A DNA stretch of 64,000 nucleotides from assembly GCF_002105555.1 (NCBI RefSeq), contig NZ_CP020612.1, positions 62,001 to 126,000 of the forward strand, in the 5' to 3' direction. Under the pieces are notes generated by a model that searched no databases, was not told the origin of the DNA, and saw nothing but the letters and a program-made list of their open reading frames with translations. Every line of letters starts with the position of its first letter. Position 1 is the first letter of the stretch. The translations under genes were made by a program, and so were the position numbers. Below are positions 52,182-63,625 of this stretch, piece after piece. This DNA is from Paracoccus contaminans. GTDB taxonomy: Bacteria; Pseudomonadota; Alphaproteobacteria; Rhodobacterales; Rhodobacteraceae.

Positions 52182-52828
52182 ACGTCGCCGTCAAGATATG
52201 CGGCCTGACCCGCGCTGAGGATCTGAGCGCCGCGGCCCATGCAGGTGCCCGCTATGGGGGGCTGGTGTTCTATGCCCGCTCTCCGCGCAACATCGCCCCT
52301 GCCCAAGCTGCCGCGCTGGCGGCGCAGGCGCCTGCGGGCCTTGCGCGGGTGGGGCTGTTCGTTGATCCTGATGATGCGGCGCTGGACGGGGTTCTGGACC
52401 GCGTTCCGCTGGACATCGTCCAGCTGCACGGACATGAAACCCCTGCGCGCGTGGCCGCCATCAAGGCACGGACCGGCTTGCCCGTCATGAAGGCCGTAGG
52501 GGTGGCCGGCCCCGCCGATCTGGATGCGCTGTGGGATCATGGGTTGGTTGCCGACATGCTGCTGATTGATGCCAAGCCCGCGGCCGATGCAGCCCTGCCC
52601 GGGGGGAACGGGCTGGCTTTCGACTGGCGGCTGCTGGTCGGGCGGCGCTTTCTCAAGCCCTGGATGCTGGCCGGGGGGCTGACCCCCGACAACGTGGCCG
52701 AGGCCGTGCGGCTGACCGGCGCACAAGCCGTCGATGTTTCCTCGGGCGTCGAAAGCGCCCCCGGCGTCAAGGATGCGGCGCGCATCGCCGCTTTCGTCGC
52801 CGCAGCGGGCGCAGCCCCTGCCCCGTGA
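52178..52828 (+). CDS. trpF: Phosphoribosylanthranilate isomerase
   Basis: TrpF catalyses the Amadori rearrangement in tryptophan synthesis. The 216-residue TIM barrel has the catalytic Cys in [12 protein letters not shown], the catalytic Asp region [17 protein letters not shown], and the phosphate-binding end [15 protein letters not shown] and DVSSGVES. It is coupled to lapA by a 4-base overlap. trpB follows 409 bases later, whereas in many relatives they are adjacent. Confidence 0.95.
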   Translation: MNVAVKICGLTRAEDLSAAAHAGARYGGLVFYARSPRNIAPAQAAALAAQAPAGLARVGLFVDPDDAALDGVLDRVPLDIVQLHGHETPARVAAIKARTGLPVMKAVGVAGPADLDALWDHGLVADMLLIDAKPAADAALPGGNGLAFDWRLLVGRRFLKPWMLAGGLTPDNVAEAVRLTGAQAVDVSSGVESAPGVKDAARIAAFVAAAGAAPAP

Positions 52829-53237
52829 TCGGGCGCGCGGTCAGGCCGCGATGACGTTCCGGCCCTCGCGGCCCTGCCGACCGGGGAGAGGACCGACAAC
52901 CGGCGGCAGGGCTCGGTTCCCATTTTCGGCTTTTTGATGCGGTGCCGGTAAGCGGCTCATGCAGGGCGGGGCGGGCGGCGGCATTTCGGCCTGCCATCAG
53001 CCTTGAATGATGTCGGGCCTGTCCCGGCCCGCTGCCCGGCATGGCAAGTCCACATGGCCGCAATCCGCTCGCGCCCCCGATCACTGCGGCCCTGCTCGCC
53101 CTGGCTGAGGCGCGCCGCCCCTGGTCCTGCAAGCCAGCCATGCTGCGCGCAAGAACGCGGCGCTTCCTTGGGCGCATCGGGTTTACCCTTGCGCATATCG
53201 ACCTTAGATAGCGTTTCTGACCCTGCGGGAGAGCATC
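52829..53237 (+). other. Long gap between trpF and trpB
   Basis: No convincing gene lies in these 409 bases. A hairpin with 8-bp arms CCCTGCCG / CGGCAGGG (52872-52911) followed by T-rich sequence could end the trpF transcript. No Trp-rich leader peptide was found. Confidence 0.4.
52872..52911 (+). terminator. Possible terminator after trpF
   Basis: The arms CCCTGCCG and CGGCAGGG enclose 24 bases. CTCGGTTCCCATTTTCGG follows, and a TTTTT run comes later. The loop is long, so support is weak. Confidence 0.3.
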
Positions 53238-54464
<1,227 letters not shown>

Positions 54465-54488
54465 CCGCCCGCCAGGGCGGCTTGTCTT
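54465..54488 (+). terminator. Terminator of trpB
   Basis: A CCGCCC-GCCA-GGGCGG stem is followed by CTTGTCTT, directly after the stop codon. Confidence 0.55.
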
Positions 54489-54490
54489 GC

Positions 54491-54526
54491 AAAAACGCGG
54501 GCGCGGCCAACGGCTGCTGCCCGCGT
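54491..54526 (-). terminator. Terminator of the DUF4893 gene cluster
   Basis: On the minus strand ACGCGGGC...GCCCGCGT encloses 16 bases and is followed by TTTT. It lies just downstream of the DUF4893 stop. Confidence 0.65.
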
Positions 54527-54543
54527 GAGGCGCCGGGCGGGTT

Positions 54544-55173
54544 TCAGCGCGTCAGCACCATCACATTCAGCAGCGATTCCCGGTAGGGCTGCGGAAACAG
54601 GATGCGCAGGCTGTCGTGGCCCGTGACCTCGACAAGCCCCGCATCGGGCAGGGTTTCGGACCCGGCAAGGTCGATCTCGGGCGGGAAATCCCCATAATCC
54701 CTTGGCTGCTCGCCCGCGACGAAGGTCGAGCCCAGATAAACCAGCCGGTCGCCATCGGGATGAAGCTGCCCCCTGGTCCGCTGCGAGCCGGTCAGCTTTT
54801 CAAACCGGGCCGCGCCGCTCGTGGCGGTGATGCGGCAGCGGAAAGCCGGATAGGTGACGATCGGGCTGATCCCGCCAAGCTTGATCATGCGGCAGTTCCA
54901 TTCACCTGTCAGTGCGGCAAGGTCCACCGCTCCGGCGGCCCGCGCAGGCCCCCTCAGCGCGGCCGTTGCCTGCGCGATCTCGGCCGGGGTGCCCTCTGCC
55001 AGCGCCTGCCGCAGGGCAGCGCCAGCCGCCTGATCGAGCGCGTCCAGCCGCGCCAGATCATCCGCCCGGATCGGAACGCCCTGCCCGATCACCGGCCCTT
55101 GGGCCGACAGGGGCAAGGGCGCAAGGCTGACCAGCGCGGCAAGGACGCGGGGGATGAAGGAAGACCGGGGCAT
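54544..55173 (-). CDS. DUF4893 domain-containing secreted protein
   Basis: This 209-residue protein has a signal peptide ending near LPLSAQG and a DUF4893 domain of unknown function. The recognisable parts are LTGEWNCRMIKLGGISPIVT and FRCRITATSGAARFEKLTGS, suggesting a periplasmic beta-rich fold with a possible disulfide. It is the downstream member of a pair with the DUF2237 gene, three bases apart. Confidence 0.8.
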   Translation of the reverse strand: MPRSSFIPRVLAALVSLAPLPLSAQGPVIGQGVPIRADDLARLDALDQAAGAALRQALAEGTPAEIAQATAALRGPARAAGAVDLAALTGEWNCRMIKLGGISPIVTYPAFRCRITATSGAARFEKLTGSQRTRGQLHPDGDRLVYLGSTFVAGEQPRDYGDFPPEIDLAGSETLPDAGLVEVTGHDSLRILFPQPYRESLLNVMVLTR

Positions 55174-55176
55174 GGC

Positions 55177-55551
55177 TCACGCGCTCCCGTCGATGGCATG
55201 GGCCATGAGCAGCTCAAGGGGAACGATCTCGGTCGCGCGCATGTGGGTGGCGGCCAGAATGACCTGCGGGGCGGCGAATTCCTGGGCCGCCTGCAAAAAG
55301 CGTGCGGCGCACAGGCACCAGCGATCGCCCGGTTTCAACCCGGCAAAGCCGTATTCCGGGCGCGGGGTCGACAGGTCGTTGCCAAGATATTTCGACAGCG
55401 CCAGGAACTCGGCCGTGACGATGACGCAAACCGTGTGGCTGCCGCCGTCCTCCGGTCCGGTATCGCAGCAGCCGTTGCGGTAAAAGCCCGTCAGCGGTTC
55501 GCGCGAGCAAGGTGCCAGCGCACCCCCAAGAACGTTCATGGACTTGTCCAT
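55177..55551 (-). CDS. DUF2237 family protein
   Basis: This 124-residue cytoplasmic protein of the DUF2237 family is recognisable by NVLGGALAPCSREPLTGFYR, then DTGPEDGGSHTVCVIVTAEFL and DRWCLCAARFLQA. Function is unknown. The conserved cysteines could bind metal, which is an inference. AAGGATAAAGGCA precedes the ATG. It lies between pth and the DUF4893 gene on the same strand. Confidence 0.9.
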   Translation of the reverse strand: MDKSMNVLGGALAPCSREPLTGFYRNGCCDTGPEDGGSHTVCVIVTAEFLALSKYLGNDLSTPRPEYGFAGLKPGDRWCLCAARFLQAAQEFAAPQVILAATHMRATEIVPLELLMAHAIDGSA

Positions 55552-55574
55552 TGCCTTTATCCTTCCCTTGCCGG

Positions 55575-56303
55575 TCAGCCGAACCGCTTGCCCAGCGCGC
55601 GCAGCCGGTCGGCCATGGTAACGGGCTGCTCGGCTGCGTCGCCGCCGGCCGGAGGGGCAGCGGGCTCAGTCCGCGGCCGGGCGGGCCCTGGCGGGTCGGA
55701 GTCGCGACCCGATCCTTGCGCCGATTTCTGCGGCTGCGCCGCGCGGCCCGCCATCACTGATCCGAATGCCGCCCCGTCACCCGCCGCCAGCGGCCCCGCC
55801 GCCTTGGAGATGCCGCGCAGCATCTCATCGACCATCGCCTCCTCGGCTTTGGCGAAATCGCCCAGCACATGGCCCGTCACCCGATCCTTGTGCCCCGGAT
55901 GGCCGATCCCGATCCTCAACCGGCGATAGGCTTCGCCGACATGCTGGTGGATCGAACGCAGCCCGTTGTGCCCCGCATGTCCCCCCCCGGTCTTGAGCCG
56001 GCAGACACCGGGCGCCAGGTCCAGTTCGTCATGCAGCACGATCACCTCGGCCGGGGTCAGCTTCAGATAGCGCATCGCCTCGCCCACCGAGCGGCCCGAC
56101 TCGTTCATGAAGGTCTGCGGCTTGAGCAGCGTCACGCGGTCGCCGCCCAGCCGCCCCTCGGCCGCCAGCCCCTGAAAGCGCGGCTTCCAGGGCGAAAACC
56201 CATGATCGGTGGCGATCCGGTCCAGCGCCATGAAGCCGACATTGTGGCGGTTGCCGGCATATTTCGTCCCCGGGTTGCCAAGGCCCACGATCAGCAGCAT
56301 CAT
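55575..56303 (-). CDS. pth: Peptidyl-tRNA hydrolase
   Basis: Pth releases peptides from peptidyl-tRNA that has dropped off the ribosome. The catalytic His lies in GNRHNVGF, and KPQTFMNESG, HDELDLAPG and GGGHAGHNGLRS are intact. The core ends near residue 190, and a tail of about 50 residues rich in Ala, Pro and Gly follows, longer than in E. coli Pth (194 residues). Two ATGs lie in tandem at the start. It is divergent from clpP. Confidence 0.94.
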   Translation of the reverse strand: MMLLIVGLGNPGTKYAGNRHNVGFMALDRIATDHGFSPWKPRFQGLAAEGRLGGDRVTLLKPQTFMNESGRSVGEAMRYLKLTPAEVIVLHDELDLAPGVCRLKTGGGHAGHNGLRSIHQHVGEAYRRLRIGIGHPGHKDRVTGHVLGDFAKAEEAMVDEMLRGISKAAGPLAAGDGAAFGSVMAGRAAQPQKSAQGSGRDSDPPGPARPRTEPAAPPAGGDAAEQPVTMADRLRALGKRFG

Positions 56304-56453
56304 CCACCCCTTCGCCCGCCAAGGCGCCGTCCCTTGCAGCGGACCTCGCCTGTAACTAAGACTCTGTCAACACTTCGCCCCTAGGAACGGTCCCGGACGG
56401 CGGTGATCCGGCGGCGAATCGAAATCAATCATAGCAGGAACGACAGGGCGCAG

Positions 56454-57083
56454 ATGCACGATCCCGCAGAATTCTACATGAACACGCTCGTCCCCATGGT
56501 TGTCGAACAGACCAGCCGGGGCGAACGTGCCTATGACATCTTCTCGCGCCTGCTCAAGGAACGGATCATCTTCCTGTCCGGCCCGGTCCATGACGGCATG
56601 GCAACGCTGGTCTGCGCGCAGCTGCTGTTCCTTGAGGCGGAGAATCCGTCCAAGGACATCAGCATGTATATCAACAGTCCCGGCGGTTACGTGACCGCGG
56701 GCCTGTCGATCTATGACACGATGCAGTATATCCGCCCGCGCATTTCCACGCTGGTCATCGGGCAGGCCGCCTCGATGGGCTCGCTGCTGCTGGCCGCGGG
56801 CGAAAAGGGGGCACGCTATTCGCTGCCCAACAGCCGCATCATGGTGCATCAGCCTTCGGGCGGTTTCCAGGGCACGGCATCGGACATCCTGATCCACGCG
56901 CAGGAAACCGAAAAGCTCAAGCGGCGGCTGAACGAGATCTATGTCAGGCATACCGGCCGCACCCTTGAAGAGGTCGAAGCGGCGCTGGAACGCGACCGCT
57001 TCATGTCGCCCGAAGAGGCGAAGGATTGGGGCCTGATCGACGACATCCTTGCCGATCGCGGCAAGGCCGTGCCTGAAACCTGA
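56454..57083 (+). CDS. clpP: ATP-dependent Clp protease proteolytic subunit
   Basis: ClpP is the serine protease chamber used by ClpX and ClpA. The 209-residue protein has the catalytic Ser in [10 protein letters not shown], His in MVHQPSGGF and Asp in the [16 protein letters not shown] region. ATG 56454 ([16 protein letters not shown]) gives the family length; the frame extends to a GTG at 56403 that is unlikely to be used. clpX follows 177 bases downstream. Confidence 0.95.
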   Translation: MHDPAEFYMNTLVPMVVEQTSRGERAYDIFSRLLKERIIFLSGPVHDGMATLVCAQLLFLEAENPSKDISMYINSPGGYVTAGLSIYDTMQYIRPRISTLVIGQAASMGSLLLAAGEKGARYSLPNSRIMVHQPSGGFQGTASDILIHAQETEKLKRRLNEIYVRHTGRTLEEVEAALERDRFMSPEEAKDWGLIDDILADRGKAVPET

Positions 57084-57260
57084 CGGATGCGGCATGCTGA
57101 TCGCGGCGATCACCCGGACGCCGGCGAAAAGCGGATTGTGACTGCGGCCCGCCCTGCCTAACATGGGCGGACCGGCATGGCTGACGAGGCAAGGCGCAGC
57201 GCGCCTGCCGGAATGGCCCGCCCAGCGCGGCGCGGCACAGACAAGGCAAGGAAGACGACG

Positions 57261-58526
<1,266 letters not shown>

Positions 58527-59169
58527 GTCGCCCCGCCGAAAGGCGCTTGGCGCCCCTGCCTCAAGGGGTCGCCAAAGCCGGGCGGCACTTTAGCAGGCGC
58601 GGCTTTGGCAGGCGGGTGCCGGCATCGGCATTAACGCCTGCCCTCGACGCTGTTGCGCAAGACAAGGATAGCCCCTGCTCGGACGGGCTTGGTGTTGGCA
58701 GGTCAGGCGCGCCCCGCAGATCTATGCAGGCCACGCATCCCTGCGCCTCAAAAGCCCGCCCGACATGGAGGGTGGCCTTGCGCAAGCACAATGCGCAGCA
58801 CATGACCCTGCGTCCGGCCCGCCTCCGCGCCCCGAACAGGCGGCGCTGTCCCCTTGGCCAATGGCTTGGCCAGCCCCAGCCCGCAATGCATGCCCCTTCA
58901 TGCGCAATCCTGTCCTCTGGAGCGATGACCGGCGCAGTCATGCCGCGCCCCGCCGGCTGACGCCGCGCGCATTGTCGCGGGGCGGTATGGCGCGTTCACC
59001 GTGGCAGGAGGGGGCGGGGGCATGAGCCGCCGGCGCGCCATTTCCCGCCAGGATGACAGACAGGCCCTTCGCAGCGCGCCTGCGGTCGCAGCCGACATAT
59101 TCATGTCGCAAACCATCGTGCATAACCCGGTGGTCCGCATCCTTGCGGATGTTCGATCAGGGACTGACG
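58527..59169. other. Gene-free interval between clpX and ppk2
   Basis: This is about 640 bases without a convincing gene. Frames of 60-126 codons occur on both strands but lack domains or good starts. A hairpin lies at 58545-58578. The last 70 bases are the ppk2 leader. Confidence 0.45.
58545..58578 (+). terminator. Hairpin after clpX
   Basis: Interrupted arms GCTTGGCGCCCCT and AGGGGTCGCCAAAGC pair across a short loop, 18 bases after the clpX stop. It lacks a T-tract. Confidence 0.4.
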
Positions 59170-60066
59170 ATGACCACCGACCTCGACGCGCTTACCATAG
59201 ACGAAGGCCTGGACGAGGACTTCGAGCTCGATCTTGAGGACGCGCTGCTGCCCCGGCAGATCGCGGCGGCCTACAAGGAAATGCATCCCGATCCCCTGCC
59301 CCGCCGGGTCTACTTCAACGAACTGCTGCGGCTGCAGTCCGAGCTCATCAAGCTGCAGGACTGGGTTTCGGCCACCCGCGAAAAGATCGTCGTCGTCTTC
59401 GAGGGCCGCGACAGCGCCGGCAAGGGCGGGGTCATCAAGCGCATCACCCAGCGCCTGAACCCCCGTGTGGTGCGCACCGTCGCCCTGCCAGCGCCGTCAG
59501 ACCGGGAAAAGACCCAGTGGTATTTCCAGCGCTATGTCCCCCACCTGCCGGCCGGGGGCGAGATCGTTCTGTTCGACCGCAGCTGGTATAACCGCGCCGG
59601 CGTCGAACGCGTCATGGGCTTTGCCGACGAGGCGCAGGTCGAGCAGTTCTTCCAGGATGTGCCGGAATTCGAACGGATGCTGGTCCGCTCGGGCATCCGG
59701 CTTGTGAAATACTGGTTCTCGATCACGGACGCGGAACAGCAGATGCGCTTTCTGATGCGCATCCACGACCCGCTGAAACAGTGGAAGCTGTCGCCCATGG
59801 ACCTGCAGAGCCGCGTCCGCTGGGAGGCCTATACCAAGGCCAAGGAAGAGATGTTCGAGCGCACCTCGATCCCCGAGGCACCGTGGTATATCGTGGCGGG
59901 CAACGACAAGAAGCGGGCGCGGCTGAACTGCATCGACCACCTGCTCGGCCTCATCCCCTATACCGATGTCGAGCATGCCGAGATCAAGCTGCCCGATCGC
60001 ATCTTCAACCCCGACTATGAACGCGATATCCTGCCGCGCGAGTTGTATGTTCCCGAACGTTACTGA
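59170..60066 (+). CDS. Polyphosphate kinase 2 (PPK2 family)
   Basis: PPK2 enzymes transfer phosphate between polyphosphate and nucleotides, usually to make NDP or NTP from polyphosphate. The 298-residue single-domain protein has the Walker A-like VVFEGRDSAGKGGVIKRI, the lid region TQWYFQRYVPHLPAGGEIVL and the Walker B-like FDRSWYNRAGVERVMGF. An acidic stretch (residues 12-27) precedes the domain. Single-domain class I and class III enzymes are hard to separate by eye, so nucleotide preference is open. Confidence 0.93.
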   Translation: MTTDLDALTIDEGLDEDFELDLEDALLPRQIAAAYKEMHPDPLPRRVYFNELLRLQSELIKLQDWVSATREKIVVVFEGRDSAGKGGVIKRITQRLNPRVVRTVALPAPSDREKTQWYFQRYVPHLPAGGEIVLFDRSWYNRAGVERVMGFADEAQVEQFFQDVPEFERMLVRSGIRLVKYWFSITDAEQQMRFLMRIHDPLKQWKLSPMDLQSRVRWEAYTKAKEEMFERTSIPEAPWYIVAGNDKKRARLNCIDHLLGLIPYTDVEHAEIKLPDRIFNPDYERDILPRELYVPERY

Positions 60067-60072
60067 GGCGCC

Positions 60073-60387
60073 ATGCCCAAGGCCTACTGGATCGCCCATG
60101 TCAGCATCGACGACCCGGCCGCATACGAGGCCTATCGCCGCGCCAATGCCGCGGCCTTCGCGCGGTTCGGCGGGCGATTCCTGGTTCGCGGCGGGGCGCA
60201 GCAGGTGATGGAGGGCACGGCGCGCCCGCGCAGCGTCGTGATCGAGTTCGCCAGCCGCGCCGATGCCGAGGCCTGCTATCACAGCGCCGAATACCAGGCG
60301 GCGCTGGCCCTGCGTCAGCCGGTCAGCACGGCCGACATGATGATCGTGGATGGCTGGGAAGGCGATCAGCCGGGCGGCGCAGGGTAG
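60073..60387 (+). CDS. DUF1330 domain-containing protein
   Basis: This 104-residue protein of the DUF1330 family is a small dimeric alpha/beta ferredoxin-like fold. The pattern KAYWIAHVSIDDPAAYEAYR, then GGRFLVRGGAQQVMEG and ARPRSVVIEFAS is typical. Function is unknown. It starts six bases after ppk2 and is probably cotranscribed with it. Confidence 0.92.
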   Translation: MPKAYWIAHVSIDDPAAYEAYRRANAAAFARFGGRFLVRGGAQQVMEGTARPRSVVIEFASRADAEACYHSAEYQAALALRQPVSTADMMIVDGWEGDQPGGAG

Positions 60388-60433
60388 GGCCCGACCGTCT
60401 TGAACTTGGCGGCGCGACGTAGTTACTAAGCCC

Positions 60434-60892
60434 ATGTTCAGGAACCTGCTTCATCGCCTTTTCGGTGACGAACCGCCCCGATCGGCCCTGTCCGATGACG
60501 AGGTCGAGGCGGCGGTTGCGGCGCTGCTGGTGCGCATGGCGCGCGCGGATAACCGCTATCAAGACAGGGAACGCGCCCGCATCGCCATGCTGCTGGGCCG
60601 GCGGCGCAGGCTGGATGCCTCGCATGCCGCCGATCTGCTTGCCGCGGCCGAGATGCTCGAGGCAGAGGCGCCGGACACGGTGCGATTCACCCGCGCGGTG
60701 AAGGATGGCGTGCCGCTGGAAAAGCGGCTGTCCGTCATCGCGGCCATGTGGGAAATCGCGCTGGTCGATGGCGAACGGTCGCCGTCCGAGGATGCGACGG
60801 TGCGGCTTGCTGCCAATCTTCTGGGCATCAGCGATGTCGACAGCGCATTGGCGCGGCAGGCGGCGGAGCGGGCGCAGGGCGGCGCCCCCTGA
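60434..60892 (+). CDS. TerB family tellurite resistance/co-chaperone-like protein
   Basis: This 152-residue all-helical protein resembles TerB: LALLVRMARADNRYQ-like and WEIALVDGERSPSEDATVRLAANLLGI repeats, the latter with a metal-binding-like DGERSPSED loop. Stand-alone TerB-domain proteins are common in alphaproteobacteria and their role is unknown; they are not proof of tellurite resistance. It lies between the ppk2 pair and an amino acid transporter. Confidence 0.85.
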   Translation: MFRNLLHRLFGDEPPRSALSDDEVEAAVAALLVRMARADNRYQDRERARIAMLLGRRRRLDASHAADLLAAAEMLEAEAPDTVRFTRAVKDGVPLEKRLSVIAAMWEIALVDGERSPSEDATVRLAANLLGISDVDSALARQAAERAQGGAP

Positions 60893-60953
60893 GGAACGGC
60901 GCACGCACGACACCGTTGCATTTTCCGGCGGGATTGCGCCAGATGGTCGCATC

Positions 60954-61769
60954 ATGAAACGCGACTGCACGACCAGCGCCGCCCCTGCGGACCCCGCCAC
61001 CTCCGGCCCGGTCATCCGTATTGCCGGGCTGCACAAGGCCTATGGGCTGCTCGAGGTGCTCAAGGGCGTCGATCTGGTGGCCGAAAAGGGCAGCGTCGTC
61101 ACGCTGATCGGCTCCTCGGGCTCGGGCAAATCCACCCTGCTGCGCTGCTGCAACCTGCTGGAGCTGAGCCAGAGCGGCGAGATCGTCATCGAGGGTGAGC
61201 CGGTTCGCTGGATGAAGGAGGGACCGGGCCGGCGCCCCGCCGACGCCCGGCAGGTTCGCCGCCTGCGCACCAATCTTGCCATGGTGTTCCAGCAGTTCAA
61301 CCTGTGGTCCCACATGACCGTCCTGCAGAACGTGATGGAGGCGCCGGTCACCGTGCTGGGCCAGCCGGCCGCGCAGGTCGAGGCGCGCGCCCGCGCGCTG
61401 CTGGCCAAGGTGGGAATCGGCGACAAGGCCGAGGCATGGCCTGCCCAGCTGTCAGGCGGCCAGCAGCAGCGCGCCGCCATCGCCCGCGCCCTGTGCATGG
61501 AGCCGCGCGCCCTGCTGCTGGACGAGCCGACCAGTGCCCTCGACCCCGAATTGCAGCAGGAAGTGGTGCGCGTCATCAAGGATCTGGCGGCCGAGCATCG
61601 CACAATGATCCTCGTGACCCATGACATGCGCCTTGCGGCCGATGTCAGCGACAGGGTGATGTTCCTGCATCAGGGCCGGGTCGAGGAAGAAGGCCCGCCC
61701 GAGCAGATTTTCCGCGCGCCGCAGACAGAACGGCTGCGCCAATTCCTCAGCGCCACCATGGCAGGCTGA
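60954..61769 (+). CDS. Basic amino acid ABC transporter ATP-binding protein (HisP-like)
   Basis: This ATPase of 271 residues belongs to the polar-amino-acid importer family. Walker A is GSSGSGKST, the Q-loop VFQQFNLWSHMTVLQNVMEAP, the signature LSGGQQQRAAIARAL, Walker B LLLDEPTSALDPE and the H-loop VTHDM. ATG 60954 was chosen since upstream codons overlap the terB gene. It starts an operon ATPase - binding protein - permease - permease, the usual order for a lysine/arginine/ornithine/histidine system. Confidence 0.92.
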   Translation: MKRDCTTSAAPADPATSGPVIRIAGLHKAYGLLEVLKGVDLVAEKGSVVTLIGSSGSGKSTLLRCCNLLELSQSGEIVIEGEPVRWMKEGPGRRPADARQVRRLRTNLAMVFQQFNLWSHMTVLQNVMEAPVTVLGQPAAQVEARARALLAKVGIGDKAEAWPAQLSGGQQQRAAIARALCMEPRALLLDEPTSALDPELQQEVVRVIKDLAAEHRTMILVTHDMRLAADVSDRVMFLHQGRVEEEGPPEQIFRAPQTERLRQFLSATMAG

Positions 61770-61794
61770 GGCACACCAAAGGGGAGAAAACGCG

Positions 61795-62691
61795 ATGAAA
61801 CGACTGATGCTCGCTGCGGCGGTGCTGGCGCTCAGCGCCGGGCTGGCGCAGGCCGAAAAGCTGCGCATGGGCAGCGAGGGGGCCTATCCGCCCTACAACT
61901 TCATCAATGAAAAGGGCGATCTGGACGGGTTCGAGATCGAGCTTGGCAACGAGCTGTGCCGGCGGATCGAGGCGGAATGCACCTGGGTCAAGAATGACTG
62001 GGATTCGATCATTCCGAACCTTGTGGCGTCGAACTATGACACCATCATGGCCGGCATGAACATCAGCGAGGAACGCAAGAAGTCGGTCGCCTTCTCGACC
62101 GCCTACACGCCGCCGCCGCCCTCGGCCTATCTGGCCCGGTCGGCCGATGCCGACATCCACGGCACGATCGCGGCCCAGACCAGCACGATCCAGGCGGCGC
62201 ATGTGGCCGATACGGGTGCCACGCTGATCGAGTTTCCCACCGGCGAGGAAACCGTGGCCGCCGTCCGCAACGGCGAGGCTGATGCCGTCTTTGCCGACCG
62301 CGACTTTCTGGTGCCCTTCGAGAAGGATTCGAACGGCGCGCTGGTCTGGGTGTCGGGTCAGGACAGGGTTCTGCTGGGCGAGGGCATCGGCATCGGGATG
62401 CGCAAGTCCGATACCGAGCTGAAGGCCCGCTTTGACAAGGCCATCGAAGCGATGAAGGCGGACGGCTCGCTGGACAAGCTGATCGGCAAGTGGTTCGGGC
62501 CCGAGGCCAAGACCTTTGCCAGCTGGGCCGCGGAAGGCGGGCCCGCCGCGGGCGCGGCCCCTGCTGCATCCCCGGCCCCTGCTGAACCTGCGGGCGCTGC
62601 TGCATCCCCGGCCCCCGCCGTGTCCCAGGACGCGGCCCCTGCTGCCGCCGCTGCTCCAGCGTCTGGCGCAGCCCCCACGGCCACGAACTGA
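61795..62691 (+). CDS. Basic amino acid ABC transporter substrate-binding protein with Ala/Pro tail
   Basis: This 298-residue periplasmic protein has a signal peptide (LALSAGLAQA). The family 3 solute-binding fold starts at KLRMGSEGAYPPYNF and ends near residue 243. FEIELGNELCRRI, NDWDSIIPNLVASNYD and the MNISEERKKSVAF motif match lysine/arginine/ornithine-type binding proteins. Residues 250-298 form a tail built almost only of Ala and Pro, similar in character to that of cytochrome c550. ATG 61795 has GGGGAG upstream. Confidence 0.92.
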   Translation: MKRLMLAAAVLALSAGLAQAEKLRMGSEGAYPPYNFINEKGDLDGFEIELGNELCRRIEAECTWVKNDWDSIIPNLVASNYDTIMAGMNISEERKKSVAFSTAYTPPPPSAYLARSADADIHGTIAAQTSTIQAAHVADTGATLIEFPTGEETVAAVRNGEADAVFADRDFLVPFEKDSNGALVWVSGQDRVLLGEGIGIGMRKSDTELKARFDKAIEAMKADGSLDKLIGKWFGPEAKTFASWAAEGGPAAGAAPAASPAPAEPAGAAASPAPAVSQDAAPAAAAAPASGAAPTATN

Positions 62692-62734
62692 TCCATCCGA
62701 TTGCAGGGCCGCCGTCCGTCAGGGGCGGCGGCGC

Positions 62735-63625
62735 GTGACGCCCATGTTCGCTCAATGCGCCGACCCCAAGGCCCTCGACGGCCTCGCCTGGATGCTGTGC
62801 TACCTCACCTCGGGGACGCACCGGCTGTTCTATCTTTCCTTCGGGACGGTGCTGCTGGTGCTGGCCATTACCGCGCCGGCGGCGCTGCTGATGGGTTATG
62901 GCGGGGCGATGGCGGCGCGCTCGCGCATCACGGCGCTGCGTTGGCTGGGCAAGACCTATGCCGCGCTGGTGCGGGGCGTGCCCGACATCATCTTCTTCCT
63001 GTTCGTGCCCATCGCACTGGATCAGGGGCTGGAATGGCTGCGCAGCCGCGTCTATTGCGACCCCTCGGAGCCGGTGCGGCGCGGCAACGAATTCGTCGTC
63101 TGCGCGGCCGCCAAGCTGCCGCCCTCGGCCAGTCCCGAATGGGTTCATGACCTATACGGCATCGCGCTGGCGGTGGTGGCCTTTTCCTTCGTCTTTGGCG
63201 CTTTCGTGGCGAATGTGCTGTATGGCGCGATGGGCGCGGTGCCGCAGGCACAGCTGGAAACTGCCGCGGCCTATGGAATGACGCCGCGCCAGATCGACCG
63301 GCGCATCCTGATCCCGCAGATGTGGACCTATGCCCTGCCAGGCCTGTCGAACATGTGGATGATCCTGCTGAAGGCAACGCCGCTGCTGTTCCTGCTGGGG
63401 GTCGAGGATATCGTCTACTGGGCGCGCGAGCTGGGCACGCCCAAGACATCGGGGCGGGCCTATCCGCATGGTGACTGGCGGGTGTGGTATTTCCTGGCGC
63501 TGCTGGTGTTCTATCTGCTGATGACCTGGGTATCGCAGCGGCTGATTGACCGCCTGGGGGCGCGGCTGTCGCGCGGGCAGGCGACCCTTGCGGGCGAGGC
63601 GCTGCGGCGCGAGGCGGGCGCATGA
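62735..63625 (+). CDS. Basic amino acid ABC transporter permease (HisQ-like)
   Basis: This permease of 296 residues has about five transmembrane helices and the EAA loop ETAAAYGMTPRQIDRRILIPQ. A segment of about 50 residues (residues 100-150, containing DPSEPVRRGNEF) between the first helices looks longer than in short HisQ proteins. GTG 62735 has AGGGG nine bases upstream; ATG 62744 is an alternative that shortens it by three residues. It ends overlapping the next permease (ATGA). Confidence 0.88.
   Translation: MTPMFAQCADPKALDGLAWMLCYLTSGTHRLFYLSFGTVLLVLAITAPAALLMGYGGAMAARSRITALRWLGKTYAALVRGVPDIIFFLFVPIALDQGLEWLRSRVYCDPSEPVRRGNEFVVCAAAKLPPSASPEWVHDLYGIALAVVAFSFVFGAFVANVLYGAMGAVPQAQLETAAAYGMTPRQIDRRILIPQMWTYALPGLSNMWMILLKATPLLFLLGVEDIVYWARELGTPKTSGRAYPHGDWRVWYFLALLVFYLLMTWVSQRLIDRLGARLSRGQATLAGEALRREAGA

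Noticed and set aside
58561..58941. A 126-codon minus-strand frame between clpX and ppk2
   Set aside because: There is no ribosome binding site and no domain, its Arg/Cys-rich composition is typical of shadow frames, and it overlaps the clpX hairpin.
60434..60892. A tellurite resistance operon
   Set aside because: Only a lone TerB-like protein is present, with no TerC, TerD or TerZ; the TrgB-like gene is 50 kb away.
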